A DNA stretch of 64,000 bases from CAYLLT01 sp964384465 (lineage in GTDB: Bacteria; Planctomycetota; Phycisphaerae; UBA1845; PWPN01): assembly GCA_964384465.1 (NCBI GenBank), contig CAYLLT010000018.1, positions 4,928-68,927 on the forward strand, written 5' to 3'. The notes beneath the pieces were generated by a model, which saw nothing but the letters and a program-made list of their open reading frames with translations, made no database searches and was not told where the DNA came from. The position numbers were made by a program, and so were the translations under genes. Below are positions 24,876 to 33,651 of the stretch, one piece after another. How positions within the stretch are numbered: position 1 is the stretch's first letter; each line of letters starts with the position of its first letter.

Positions 24876-27347
24876 TCAGATGCCTTCGGCGCTGCGGCGC
24901 ATCAGCTCCTGGACATTGCCGGGACGCGCCGGCGCGTAACCCTTCAGCGGAATCAAGTGCTCGTGCACCGCGTCGATCAGGTCGGACGGAAACGGGAAGA
25001 ACGCGTCTTCCACCTCGTCGGGCGGGGTGATCCAGTTGCGAGCGCCAACCACCGTCGGCGGAGCGTCCAGCTCGTCGAAGGCAAACTGCGTGATCTTGGC
25101 CGCGAAGGTCTGCAAGGCGCTGCCGCGCTCACAGGCGTCGGACGCCAGGAGAATCCTGCGCGTCTTCTTCACCGATGCGATGACCTTCTCGAAATTGAAC
25201 GGTACGATCGAGCGGGCGTCGATCACCTCGCAGGAAACACCGTGCTTTTCCTCAAGGGTTTTGGCGGCTTCGAGGGCGCGGTAGAGCGTCGCTCCGATGG
25301 TCAGGATGGTCAGGTCCTGGCCGTTTTTCTTTACGTCCGGATCGCCGATGGGAATCTCATATCGGCCGACGGGCACACCGCCGGGGACGAATTCCTCGGC
25401 CTGATCGTAGATGCGCTGGCTTTCGAAGAAGACGACCGGATCGGTGCCGGTCAGGGCGGAATACATCAGCCCCTTGGCGTCGTACGGAGTGGCGGGGAAG
25501 ACAACCTTCAGGCCGGGGATGTGAGCGCACATCGACGACCAGTCCTGGCTGTGCTGAGCGCCGTATTTTGAACCGACGGAAACGCGCAGAACGACGGGCA
25601 TCTTGAGCAATCCACCGGACATGGATTGCCATTTGGCCAACTGGTTAAAGATTTCATCACCCGCCCGGCCCATGAAATCGCAGTACATCAGCTCGACCAG
25701 CGGCCGGCCGCCTTCCAGGGCGTATCCAACCGCCGTACCGACGATCGCGCCTTCGCTGATGGGCGAATTGAACAGGCGATGATAAGGCAGCGCCTCGGTC
25801 AATCCGCGGTACACTGCGAACGCCCCACCCCAGTCGCGATTCTCCTCGCCGTACGCGACCAGCGTGGGGTCGACATAGAAGCGATCCAGAATCGCCTCGA
25901 AGATCGCGTCGCGAATACCGACGCACTTGGCCTTGGACAGGCGCGCGCCTTTCTCGTCAAAAGCGCTTCGGCTACGCGTGGCCAGTTGCTTGACGCGGGG
26001 GTTTTCCTCGCGGCTGATCAGCGTCTCGGGCGTGCGGCCGTTCTCCATCGAGTCGATCTTCTGGTTGGAGAACATCGTCTTCTCCAACAGCGACCCGGCC
26101 TTTTTCAGATCGGCCCGCGGGGAGATCGTCTCGTCGATCGCCCTCCTGAAGGCGCGGAAAACAATCTCTTCGCACCTGGCCTTGATCTCATCAATCTCGC
26201 CTTGCGTGCAGACATTGGCGGCCACCAGATCGCGGGCGAAAGTGGACAGTGGATCGACGTTCTGCCAGGCTTCGACTTCGGTCTTTTCGCGATAGCTGCT
26301 GGCATCGGACGGGGAGTGACCGCTGAAACGGTAGGTCACCGTGTCCAGCAGCACGGGACCGTCGCCGGTTTCCAGAATCTTCTTCTTACGGGCGATCGCG
26401 TCCACCACCGCGAGCGGGTTGTATCCATCGACGCGCTCGGCGTGCATCTGCTGGGGATTCAGACCCGCGCCCATCCGGGCCAGGATTCCAAACCCCATGG
26501 TCTCGCCGACGGGCTGGCCGCCCATGCCGTAGAAGTTGTTGACGAAGTTCATGATCAGCGGCAACCCGCCGCGATGCGCCTGGTCCCAAAGAAGCTTGAA
26601 CTGGTCCATAGTGGCAAAACAGAGGGCCTCCCAGACCGGCCCGCAACCGGCCGAGGCGTCACCGATGTTGGCGATGACGATCCCCTTTTTCTTGTTGACG
26701 TGCTTGAACAGCGCCGCCCCGACGGCGATATCCGCCGAACCCCCCACGATCGCGTTATTGGGGTAGATCCCCAGCGGTGGGAAAAAGGCGTGCATCGATC
26801 CGCCCATGCCTTTGTTCATGCCCGTCTCGCGGCCGAAAATTTCCGCCAGCGCGCCGTAGACCAGGTAATCAATGGCCAGATCGTGGGCTCCGCCGTTGGC
26901 ATCTTTTTCAACGACCCGGAGGCAGTCGCCGCCGAAGTATTCGCGCATCATTTTCATCAGCGCCGCGTCGTCGAGCTTGTCGATGGCGGACAAGCCCTTG
27001 GCGAGGATTTCACCGTGGCTGCGATGGCTTCCGTAGATGTGGTCGTCCACGTCCAGCAGGAACGCCTGGCCGACCGCCGTCGCTTCCTGGCCAATCGACA
27101 GGTGCGCCGGGCCGCGATGGTTGTATTCCACGCCTTTGAAGTTCCCGCGCAGCTTGATCTCATTGAGCATGTTCTCAAACGCGCGGATCAGCTCCATATC
27201 CCGCTGAATGCGGACCAGGTCCTTGCGCGAATAGTGAATCAATTCGTCCTGGATGGTCCGGCTGTACTGGTTGACCGGGATCGGTTGAAACGGAATGGTC
27301 GTCCGGGTGCGCGATTCGGTCGGGCTGATGATCTGGTTCTTGGGCAT
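24876..27347 (-). CDS. Fused E1 alpha-beta component of a 2-oxo-acid/acetoin dehydrogenase complex
   Basis: TPP-dependent E1, 823 residues from ATG 27347 (MPKNQIISPTESRTR). Residues about 45-440 are the alpha part, with HRGPAHLSIGQEATAVGQA, GGSMHAFFPPLGI and the TPP/Mg motif beginning GDASAGCGPVWEAL and ending IMNFVNN. A linker of about 40 residues leads to the beta part (about 500-820: DPTLVAYGEENRDWGGAFAV, GRPLVELMYCDFMGRAGDEI, GGARNWITPP-type end). It decarboxylates or cleaves a 2-oxo compound and passes the acyl unit to lipoyl-E2. The substrate is undetermined. The E2/E3 genes are divergent across a 260-bp control region. The open frame upstream to 27524 was discarded as it overlaps a small ORF and has no domain. 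Confidence 0.88.
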   Translation of the reverse strand: MPKNQIISPTESRTRTTIPFQPIPVNQYSRTIQDELIHYSRKDLVRIQRDMELIRAFENMLNEIKLRGNFKGVEYNHRGPAHLSIGQEATAVGQAFLLDVDDHIYGSHRSHGEILAKGLSAIDKLDDAALMKMMREYFGGDCLRVVEKDANGGAHDLAIDYLVYGALAEIFGRETGMNKGMGGSMHAFFPPLGIYPNNAIVGGSADIAVGAALFKHVNKKKGIVIANIGDASAGCGPVWEALCFATMDQFKLLWDQAHRGGLPLIMNFVNNFYGMGGQPVGETMGFGILARMGAGLNPQQMHAERVDGYNPLAVVDAIARKKKILETGDGPVLLDTVTYRFSGHSPSDASSYREKTEVEAWQNVDPLSTFARDLVAANVCTQGEIDEIKARCEEIVFRAFRRAIDETISPRADLKKAGSLLEKTMFSNQKIDSMENGRTPETLISREENPRVKQLATRSRSAFDEKGARLSKAKCVGIRDAIFEAILDRFYVDPTLVAYGEENRDWGGAFAVYRGLTEALPYHRLFNSPISEGAIVGTAVGYALEGGRPLVELMYCDFMGRAGDEIFNQLAKWQSMSGGLLKMPVVLRVSVGSKYGAQHSQDWSSMCAHIPGLKVVFPATPYDAKGLMYSALTGTDPVVFFESQRIYDQAEEFVPGGVPVGRYEIPIGDPDVKKNGQDLTILTIGATLYRALEAAKTLEEKHGVSCEVIDARSIVPFNFEKVIASVKKTRRILLASDACERGSALQTFAAKITQFAFDELDAPPTVVGARNWITPPDEVEDAFFPFPSDLIDAVHEHLIPLKGYAPARPGNVQELMRRSAEGI

Positions 27348-27361
27348 GTCGGTTACTCTTC

Positions 27362-27466
27362 CTATGGATTGGCTTTGACGGCAGGCAGCCGATCGCTTTC
27401 CACCGACTCGCTGCCGGGATGCAGAATCTCGATGTTGTGACGCGAAAGAAATTCCTGCCTGCTCAT
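27362..27466 (-). CDS. Possible 34-residue leader or small protein upstream of E1
   Basis: ATG 27466 has AGGGG seven bases upstream. The product, MSRQEFLSRHNIEILHPGSE then VESDRLPAVKANP, is compositionally normal. It ends 14 bases before the E1 start, with AGGAAGAG between serving E1. It could be a coupled small protein or a translated leader. No homology is recognised. Confidence 0.4.
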   Translation of the reverse strand: MSRQEFLSRHNIEILHPGSESVESDRLPAVKANP

Positions 27467-27491
27467 GGGTTACCCCTACTATTCCCACGCG

Positions 27492-27520
27492 AATATCGCA
27501 CAAGTTGTCGATAATTTCAA
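27492..27520 (-). promoter_or_regulatory. Predicted sigma70-like promoter for the E1 transcript
   Basis: On the minus strand TTGAAA (27520-27515) and GATATT (27497-27492) are 17 bases apart, placing the start of transcription about 20 bases before the small ORF. The surrounding 27470-27610 is the most AT-rich stretch between E1 and E2, as expected for a divergent promoter region. No operator palindrome was recognised. Confidence 0.4.
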
Positions 27521-27610
27521 ACATTTAGTGTAAAACTATGCTTGACTTGCGACATTCTTTAACGACAGCATGTTAGTCCTAAAAGATACTGGAAACACTT
27601 CAGGTGAGAC

Positions 27611-29140
27611 ATGCCGACGATCACGCTTCCCCAGACCAGGGATATGCCGACGGGAACGATCCGGAGGTGGCGAAAAAAACCCGGCCAATCGATCATCGCC
27701 GGCGAGGTCATCGTTGAAATTGAAGGTGAAACCGCGCTGATCGAGATCGAGTCGGCGGTGAGTGGAACGCTGGTGGAGATATTGGCCGCGGAGGGTCAGA
27801 CCGTGTCAACGAATGGGCCGCTGGCAATTGTGAATTCAGATGGAAATAACCCGGCCCCGTCGCCGGTTGCCCAGCCCGCGTCTGCCCCAGCGCCGCCTTC
27901 TACAAACCACCCGGCGCCTGCGGCATCCGCTCCGGCCGGGAATGTGATTCCCATCGTCATGCCCAAGGCCGGGCAGTCGATGGAAGAAGGCATGCTGGTC
28001 AAGTGGCACGTCGCGCCGGGCGCCCTGATCAAAAAGGGGGACGTGATCTTCGAGATCGAGACCGACAAGGCCGCGATGGAAGTCGAAGCGACAGATGGTG
28101 GAAGGCTGTCGCGCATCGTGCTGCCTGAAGGAGGCACGCTGCCGGTGCTGCAACCCGTCGCTTATCTGGCTGATAACGACGCGGATGTCGATGCGTTCAT
28201 CGCGTCGCAGGGTGTTGTTGCCGCGACAGCCCCTGCGGCTGTGGCCGCTCAACTTGCACTGCTTGAGAGCAGTGGCACGCAGCCGACTGTGCCCGCTCGC
28301 CCGGTGGTTGTGGAGGACGGCCGTGCCAAGGCCTCGCCGGCCGCCCGCAAAATTGCCCGCGATCGCCAAATCGATCTGACCGGCCTGCCGGCTGGCAGCG
28401 GCCCTGGTGGCCGGATCATCTCGACGGACGTGCCCCTGACCGCTCCTGCCGCGGGCGCACTTCCTTCGGCCGCGCCGGGCGGTGTCCGCCGGCGGATGAG
28501 CCAGATGCGCAAGGCCATCGCCAGGAATCTGTCGCTTTCCAAACAGACCATTCCGCACTTCTACGTGCGACTTACGGTCAACGTCGAACCGCTCTTTGCG
28601 TTTTATCAGGACGAAAAGAAAAAATATCCCGTCGGCCTTAACGACGTGGTCGTGCTGGCCTGCGCCAAGCTGGTCATGGAGTTTCCCGCGTTTCGCAGCC
28701 GGCTTGATGGCGACGAAGTGATTGAGTTTTCGACGGCCAACATCGGCGTTGCCGTCGCGATGGACGACGGACTGGTTGTGCCCGTGCTCGCGTCCGCGGA
28801 ACGCATGAACCTGCAAACGGTCTCCAGCGAAATCAAGCGCATCGCCGCCGCGGCGCGGTCCGGGAAAATCGAGGGGATGGGCACCGGTGTATTCACGATC
28901 ACCAACATGGGCATGTTCGGCGTCGAGGAATTCGCGCCGATCATCAATCCCCCGGAGTCCGCGATTCTCGCCGTGGGAACCGCGCGCGAAGCCGTCGTCG
29001 TCAAAGACGGCGCGATGCGCGCCGGTCGCGTGATGACCATGACGCTCAGCGCCGATCACCGTCTGATCGACGGTGCGATGGCCGCCCGATTCCTGGCCAG
29101 ACTGAAGGAAATTTTGGAAGCCCCGGCGGCGCTGGTCTGA
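27611..29140 (+). CDS. Dihydrolipoamide acyltransferase E2 with one intact and one lysine-less lipoyl domain
   Basis: 509 residues. Domain order: lipoyl-like domain 1 (residues 1-76), Ala/Pro linker, lipoyl domain 2 (about 112-190), Ala/Pro linker, peripheral subunit-binding domain (ASPAARKIARDRQIDLTGL, about 240-275), CoA acyltransferase core ending in the catalytic LSADHRLIDG. Domain 2 has the ETDKA lipoylation site (EIETDKAAMEVEA). In domain 1 the aligned stretch is EIEGETALIEIES, with Thr41 where the lysine should be, so it cannot be lipoylated there. It transfers the acyl group from E1 to CoA. Only four bases separate its stop from an open E3 frame. Confidence 0.9.
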   Translation: MPTITLPQTRDMPTGTIRRWRKKPGQSIIAGEVIVEIEGETALIEIESAVSGTLVEILAAEGQTVSTNGPLAIVNSDGNNPAPSPVAQPASAPAPPSTNHPAPAASAPAGNVIPIVMPKAGQSMEEGMLVKWHVAPGALIKKGDVIFEIETDKAAMEVEATDGGRLSRIVLPEGGTLPVLQPVAYLADNDADVDAFIASQGVVAATAPAAVAAQLALLESSGTQPTVPARPVVVEDGRAKASPAARKIARDRQIDLTGLPAGSGPGGRIISTDVPLTAPAAGALPSAAPGGVRRRMSQMRKAIARNLSLSKQTIPHFYVRLTVNVEPLFAFYQDEKKKYPVGLNDVVVLACAKLVMEFPAFRSRLDGDEVIEFSTANIGVAVAMDDGLVVPVLASAERMNLQTVSSEIKRIAAAARSGKIEGMGTGVFTITNMGMFGVEEFAPIINPPESAILAVGTAREAVVVKDGAMRAGRVMTMTLSADHRLIDGAMAARFLARLKEILEAPAALV

Positions 29141-29176
29141 TGATTGTTCATCCTGATCGAAACAGGGCAGCACGAT

Positions 29177-30595
29177 ATGAGTAAGCATTTTGACATTGTC
29201 GTCATCGGTGGCGGTCCCGGTGGTTACGTGGCTGCCCTGAAGGCAGGCCAGTTGGGCGCTAACGTCGCCATCGTCGAGAAAAGCCATCTCGGTGGAGCCT
29301 GCCTGAATAACGGCTGCATCCCCTCCAAGGCCCTGTTGGCGTCGGCGGAATTGATGCACCATGTCCAGCATGCCGCCGATCTGGGGATCGAAGTTGCCGG
29401 CCAAGTCAACGCCAATTGGGCCAGCATCCAATCCCGCAAGGACACGATCGTTCAAACCCTGCGCGGCGGTATCAAGGGACTGCTGTCGGCCCGCAGAGTA
29501 ACGCTCTTTCAGGGCACCGCGATGCTGGCGGGAACCGGCCAGGTCGCTGTCGATCAGAACGGCGCGACCCAGACCATCACCGCCGGCAAGACGATTCTTG
29601 CCGTCGGCTCCGCGCCTTCGCGCATTCCGGGATGGCCGACCGATCCCAATGTCGTCTGTACCAGCGACGAGGCGCTGCACTGGAAAACGCTTCCCAAAAA
29701 GCTGTTGATCGTGGGCGGTGGCGTGATCGGGTGCGAATTCGCCTGCATGATGCAGCCGCTCGGCGTTGAGGTGACGATCGTTGAGATGCTGCCGCAGTTG
29801 CTGCCGAACATGGATGGGCAGATCGCCGAGCTGCTGACCAAGATCTTCAAGCGGCGTGGCATACAAATCCACGTGGCGACGAAGATCGAGAATCTGACGA
29901 TCATCGGCCAGACAGCGCAGGCGAAACTGAACGGCGGCGTCGTGCTGGAGGCGGACCGTGTGCTTGTGGCGACCGGGCGGCGGCCCAATACCGCCGACGT
30001 TGGACTGACCGGTGTCGGGTTGACCGCTGATCGCGGGTTTGTCCGCGTCAATGACCGCATGGAAACTTCCGTCAGAGGCTATTACTGCATCGGCGACGCC
30101 AACGGCCGCTGTTTGCTCGCGCACGCGGCTTCGGCGCAGGGCGTGGTGGCGGTGGAAAACGCCCTGGGCCACGGCCACGCCGCCGACGCGCCGGTTCCCA
30201 ACGCCGTTTACACTTTTCCGGAAATCGCCTCGGTCGGGCTCACCGCCGAGGAAGCCCGGGCCAACGGCCGGCCCATATCGATCGGGTTCTTCCCCCTGGC
30301 GCACCTGGGCAAGGCCATGGCCGCCGCGGACACCGAGGGTTTTGCCAAGATCATCCGCGATCGCCAGACCGGACTGTTGCTCGGCGCGCACATGATCGGC
30401 CACAATGCGACCGAGTGCATCATGTCGGTGACGGCACTGATGCACAAGAAAGCCAGCGTGCGGGATGTGGCCGAGACGATCTTCGCCCATCCGACTATTT
30501 CCGAATCCCTGAAGGAGGCCGCGGAAGACGCGCTGTCCGTTGGCCTGCATCTTGCGCCGCGAAAAGTGCTTCGCCTTGCTGGTGCGGTGGCATAA
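29177..30595 (+). CDS. lpdA: Dihydrolipoyl dehydrogenase E3
   Basis: 472-residue flavoprotein reoxidising the lipoyl groups of E2 with NAD+. FAD motif VVIGGGPGGYVAALKA, redox disulfide GGACLNNGCIPSK, NAD motif IVGGGVIGCEFA and the C-terminal dimer-interface His/Glu region (ETIFAHPTISESLKEA) are all present. Start ATG 29177; the frame is open 11 codons upstream without support. Directly downstream of E2, so E2-E3 form an operon. Active-site spacing C-x4-C is normal. Confidence 0.94.
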   Translation: MSKHFDIVVIGGGPGGYVAALKAGQLGANVAIVEKSHLGGACLNNGCIPSKALLASAELMHHVQHAADLGIEVAGQVNANWASIQSRKDTIVQTLRGGIKGLLSARRVTLFQGTAMLAGTGQVAVDQNGATQTITAGKTILAVGSAPSRIPGWPTDPNVVCTSDEALHWKTLPKKLLIVGGGVIGCEFACMMQPLGVEVTIVEMLPQLLPNMDGQIAELLTKIFKRRGIQIHVATKIENLTIIGQTAQAKLNGGVVLEADRVLVATGRRPNTADVGLTGVGLTADRGFVRVNDRMETSVRGYYCIGDANGRCLLAHAASAQGVVAVENALGHGHAADAPVPNAVYTFPEIASVGLTAEEARANGRPISIGFFPLAHLGKAMAAADTEGFAKIIRDRQTGLLLGAHMIGHNATECIMSVTALMHKKASVRDVAETIFAHPTISESLKEAAEDALSVGLHLAPRKVLRLAGAVA

Positions 30596-30640
30596 TATGA
30601 TTCCGGTCCTGCTGAGAAACGGTAAGTATTCTTTTTCGAT

Positions 30641-30702
30641 CCGAGCCGCGACCGTAAGGGAGCGGTTTTGCCGTAGCCCGCTTCCTTACGGGCGCGGCTC
30701 GG
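30641..30702. repeat. Palindromic GC-rich repeat, family 1 copy C
   Basis: CCGAGCCGCGACCGTAAGGG ... CCTTACGGGCGCGGCTCGGA in the 186-bp gap between E3 and the MDR dehydrogenase. It is the best-matched of the three copies in the window and could form a long hairpin reducing read-through to the downstream dehydrogenases. Confidence 0.8.
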
Positions 30703-30781
30703 ACAAAACGGGACGCACTATTCAAACGAACGACTACCTGAGAATCGCAGGACGAAACGTCGAACGGTAAAGGATTGATTC

Positions 30782-32068
30782 ATGTCGAAATTAGCCGGCT
30801 ACCGTGACGCCAGGCAACTGCGCGTTCCCCGGACGGTTCGCGCCGTGACGCTGTCGGGCGTGGGATTTGACCATCTCGCCTGCCGGGAAATCCCGCTTCC
30901 GGAAATTGGGCCCGATCAATTGCTCTGCCGGGTGGATGCCGCGGGCGTCTGCACGTCGGTCCTGAAACTCATCGACCAGGGACCGGCCCACACCTTTCTC
31001 AACGGGTGGGATCCGGCCAGGTTCCCCATCGTGGTTGGCGACGAAGGCTCTCTCACTCTGGTCAAAGCCGGCGCGAACCTGGCCGCAAAATACCAACCCG
31101 GACAGCGGTTTGGCATTCAACCGGCCGTTGATGTGAGCCCGATCAATCATCGCGAAAGGTACACCAACAACGCGCAAGGGATGACCAAATGCGCTGTGGG
31201 ATACACCCTTTGGGGGAACATGTCGCAGTACATGGTGGTCGGCGAAGAGGTCCTGAAGGGACAGTGCCTGCTGCCGCTGCCGGACGAAAACCTGCCGTAC
31301 TTTGCCGTTTCGATGGCCGAGCCGATCTCCTGCGTTTACTCCGCGCAGGAGAGACAGATTCATATTCTCAAGTCGTCGCCGTTTTCACCGCGCGTGCCCA
31401 AGCTGGGAATGCTCGCCGGCGGAACCACCGTGGTCATCGGCGCCGGGCCGATGGGACTGATGAATGCGGAGATGGCGCTGCGGTTTAAACCGAAAAATCT
31501 CCTGGTATGCGACAAGATCGCCGACCGTCTGGAACGGGCGCAGAGAACTCTGGGCGAAAAAGCCGGGAAAGCCGGAGTCCGCCTGATCACCGTCGATCCC
31601 GATCAACTGAAAACCACGTTGCACGAGGTCAGCGGCGGCGCGATGGCCGACGACATCGTGCTGGCCGTCGGCATTCAGCCGGTCCAGCAGCAAGCCATTG
31701 AACTGCTCGGTAAAGGGGGCGTGGCCAATCTGTTCGGCGGATTGCCCAAGGGGCAGCATATGCTGAGCGTCAGTGGATTGGCGATTCACTACGATGAGAT
31801 CAAATTGGTCGGTTCCAGTGGCGGCCATCCTTCCGACCTGGCCGCCACACTGGATGCGATTGCCCGCAACGAAATCGATCCGGGGAATTACGTCTTTGCG
31901 ATCGGTGGACTTGAACATGGGCCTGAAGCGCTCAGGATGATCAAAGAGAACCAAGTCGAGGGCAAAGTCATCCTCTATCCGCATGCGAAGGTGGATAAGC
32001 TCAAGCTGGTGGATTACTGGGATAAGAAGCTTGAAGAACAATTCCTGGCCGAACACCTGGAATCTTAA
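30782..32068 (+). CDS. Medium-chain (alcohol/sorbitol dehydrogenase-like) oxidoreductase
   Basis: A 428-residue MDR protein. The GroES-like N-terminal domain includes DAAGVCTSVLKLIDQG; the Rossmann domain has the nucleotide motif TVVIGAGPMGLMNAEMAL near 218. The zinc-alcohol-dehydrogenase GHE motif is replaced by VGDEGS and the structural four-Cys zinc loop is missing. A long insert (residues about 118-150, NHRERYTNNAQGMTKCAVGY) lies where it would be. This pattern resembles L-sorbose-1-phosphate reductase-type enzymes. It probably oxidises a polyol or sugar-alcohol phosphate, but substrate and cofactor are unknown. Two bases separate it from the next gene. Confidence 0.75.
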   Translation: MSKLAGYRDARQLRVPRTVRAVTLSGVGFDHLACREIPLPEIGPDQLLCRVDAAGVCTSVLKLIDQGPAHTFLNGWDPARFPIVVGDEGSLTLVKAGANLAAKYQPGQRFGIQPAVDVSPINHRERYTNNAQGMTKCAVGYTLWGNMSQYMVVGEEVLKGQCLLPLPDENLPYFAVSMAEPISCVYSAQERQIHILKSSPFSPRVPKLGMLAGGTTVVIGAGPMGLMNAEMALRFKPKNLLVCDKIADRLERAQRTLGEKAGKAGVRLITVDPDQLKTTLHEVSGGAMADDIVLAVGIQPVQQQAIELLGKGGVANLFGGLPKGQHMLSVSGLAIHYDEIKLVGSSGGHPSDLAATLDAIARNEIDPGNYVFAIGGLEHGPEALRMIKENQVEGKVILYPHAKVDKLKLVDYWDKKLEEQFLAEHLES

Positions 32069-32070
32069 AC

Positions 32071-33421
32071 ATGGCCCACGACAAACGGACATTTGTCGGC
32101 ATTGGATTCGGGCCGATCCAGAGCGGGCTGTTTCTGTACGAAGCCTACATGTCGGGGAATTTCTCGCGCTATGTGGTGGCGGAGGTGGACAACGATCTGG
32201 TCAGCGCCGTACGCGGCGGCGGGATGACCTACTCGGTCAATATCGCCCGCCCCGACCGGATTGAGGCCGTGACGCTCAAGGGGGTGGAACTGTACAACCC
32301 ACGTGATCCGGCCGACCGGCAAAAGATTGTTTCGGCAATAGCCGAAGCCGATGAGATGGCCACGGCACTTCCCAGTGTGAACTTCTACGATTCCGGAGGC
32401 GCAGCCAGCGCGGCCGCGGTGCTGGGAGACGGAATCACCGCGAGAACCGGCAACCAGCCCGCCGTTATTTACGCCGCGGAAAATCACAATCACGCCGCCG
32501 AAATCCTCACCGAAAAGCTCGCCGNNNNNNNNNNNNNNNNNNNNNNNNNNNNNNNNNNNNNNNNNNNNNNNNNNNNNNNNNNNNNNNNNNNNNNNNNNNN
32601 NNNNNNNNNNNNNNNNNNNNNNNNTCAACACGGTGATCGGCAAGATGAGCTGCGTCATCACCGATGCCGCATCGATCCGCTCGCTGGGGCTGGTCACCAT
32701 GACGCCGGTCACGCCGCGCGCGATTCTGGTCGAGGAATTCAACCGCATCCTGATTTCACGCATCACCTTGCCCGGCTTTCGGCGCGGAATTGAGGTCCTG
32801 AGTGAGAAGGACGACCTTCTCCCCTTTGAGGAAGCCAAGCTGTACGGCCACAACGCGATCCACGCGTTAATCGGATATCTCGCGGACCTGCGCGGCCTTC
32901 CCACCATGGCCGACGCAGCACATCACGCCGATATCATGGCCATTGCCCGCAAGGCGTTTTTGGACGAATCCGGGCGCGCCCTCATCGCCCAATATTCCGG
33001 GCTGAATGATCCGCTTTTCACGACCGATGGATTCCGCGCGTATGCCGACGACCTGCTCGATAGGATGGTCCGCCCCAATCTGAATGATCTGGTGTCGCGC
33101 GTGATTCGCGATCCGGCCCGCAAGCTCGGGTACGATGATCGCCTCTACGGCACAATGCGGCTTGCGTTACGACACGGGATTCAACCGGTCAATCTCGCGA
33201 AAGGCGCCGCGGCGGCGGTTGTGTCGTTGATCCGGCGGCGCGATTCGGCCATTCCATCGGGCATCCCACTGCCGATGAGCCTGTCTGATCTGACCGAGGA
33301 ATCCCTGCGTACGCTTTTGAATCACCTCTGGGCTGGAAAAACTGATTCCCACGCAGACGACCTTGTCCGGCTCACATGGGAAGGGCTCGGCTGTGTTTGC
33401 CCGGCCACACCAGGCATTTGA
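32071..33421 (+). CDS. Mannitol-dehydrogenase-family protein (interrupted by 100-N gap)
   Basis: The N-terminal part (FVGIGFGPIQSGLFLYEAYM) is a Rossmann motif of the MtlD-like long-chain mannitol dehydrogenases. After the gap the C-terminal domain reads NTVIGKMSCVITD, VEEFNRILISRI, KLYGHNAIHALIGYLADLRG, which contains the family catalytic K-x4-H-like segment. The real gene is presumably one frame; the two visible parts are 151 and about 262 residues. It starts two bases after the MDR dehydrogenase stop, implying a shared transcript and sequential oxidation of one substrate. The C-terminal end TWEGLGCVCPATPGI looks divergent. Confidence 0.72.
32525..32624. other. Assembly gap (100 N, scaffold join)
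   Basis: A run of exactly 100 Ns inside the mannitol-dehydrogenase-like gene, conventional for a gap of unknown length. Continuity of the gene across it is inferred from family resemblance on both sides. Confidence 0.95.
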
Positions 33422-33474
33422 CGCTGTTCTGTGTCGCGCATGCCATCCTCGCCTTGACCTTATCGAGGAAGCGA

Positions 33475-33651
33475 ATGCACAAATTCGATCCGAAAAATAT
33501 CGATCCGAAACTGCTCGTGCGGGCGACGCACTATCTTGGCGGCGGCTTCGGGAGATGCGATGTTGTCAGAGATCGGGGTGGAGTGCATCGCAGACGCTGG
33601 GGCGTGCTTGGGGGGGGTAACGCGTGGATGATGTCCTCTTGGGGCGATTGA
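33475..33651 (+). CDS. Possible 58-residue ORF before the methyltransferase
   Basis: ATG 33475 with AGGAA five bases upstream opens MHKFDPKNIDPKLLVRATHY, a plausible start. The second half (GGVHRRRWGVLGGGNAWMMS) is low quality and overlaps the methyltransferase start by 28 bp. It may be the residue of a longer protein or a chance frame. Confidence 0.25.
   Translation: MHKFDPKNIDPKLLVRATHYLGGGFGRCDVVRDRGGVHRRRWGVLGGGNAWMMSSWGD

Noticed and set aside
25626..27440. 604-codon plus-strand open frame
   Set aside because: Complementary to the fused E1 gene; low-complexity Asp/His/Arg-rich product.
27836..30550. 904-codon minus-strand open frame
   Set aside because: Lies opposite E2 and E3, which have clear motifs throughout; long antisense frames are expected with high GC at third positions, and the protein has no recognisable domain.
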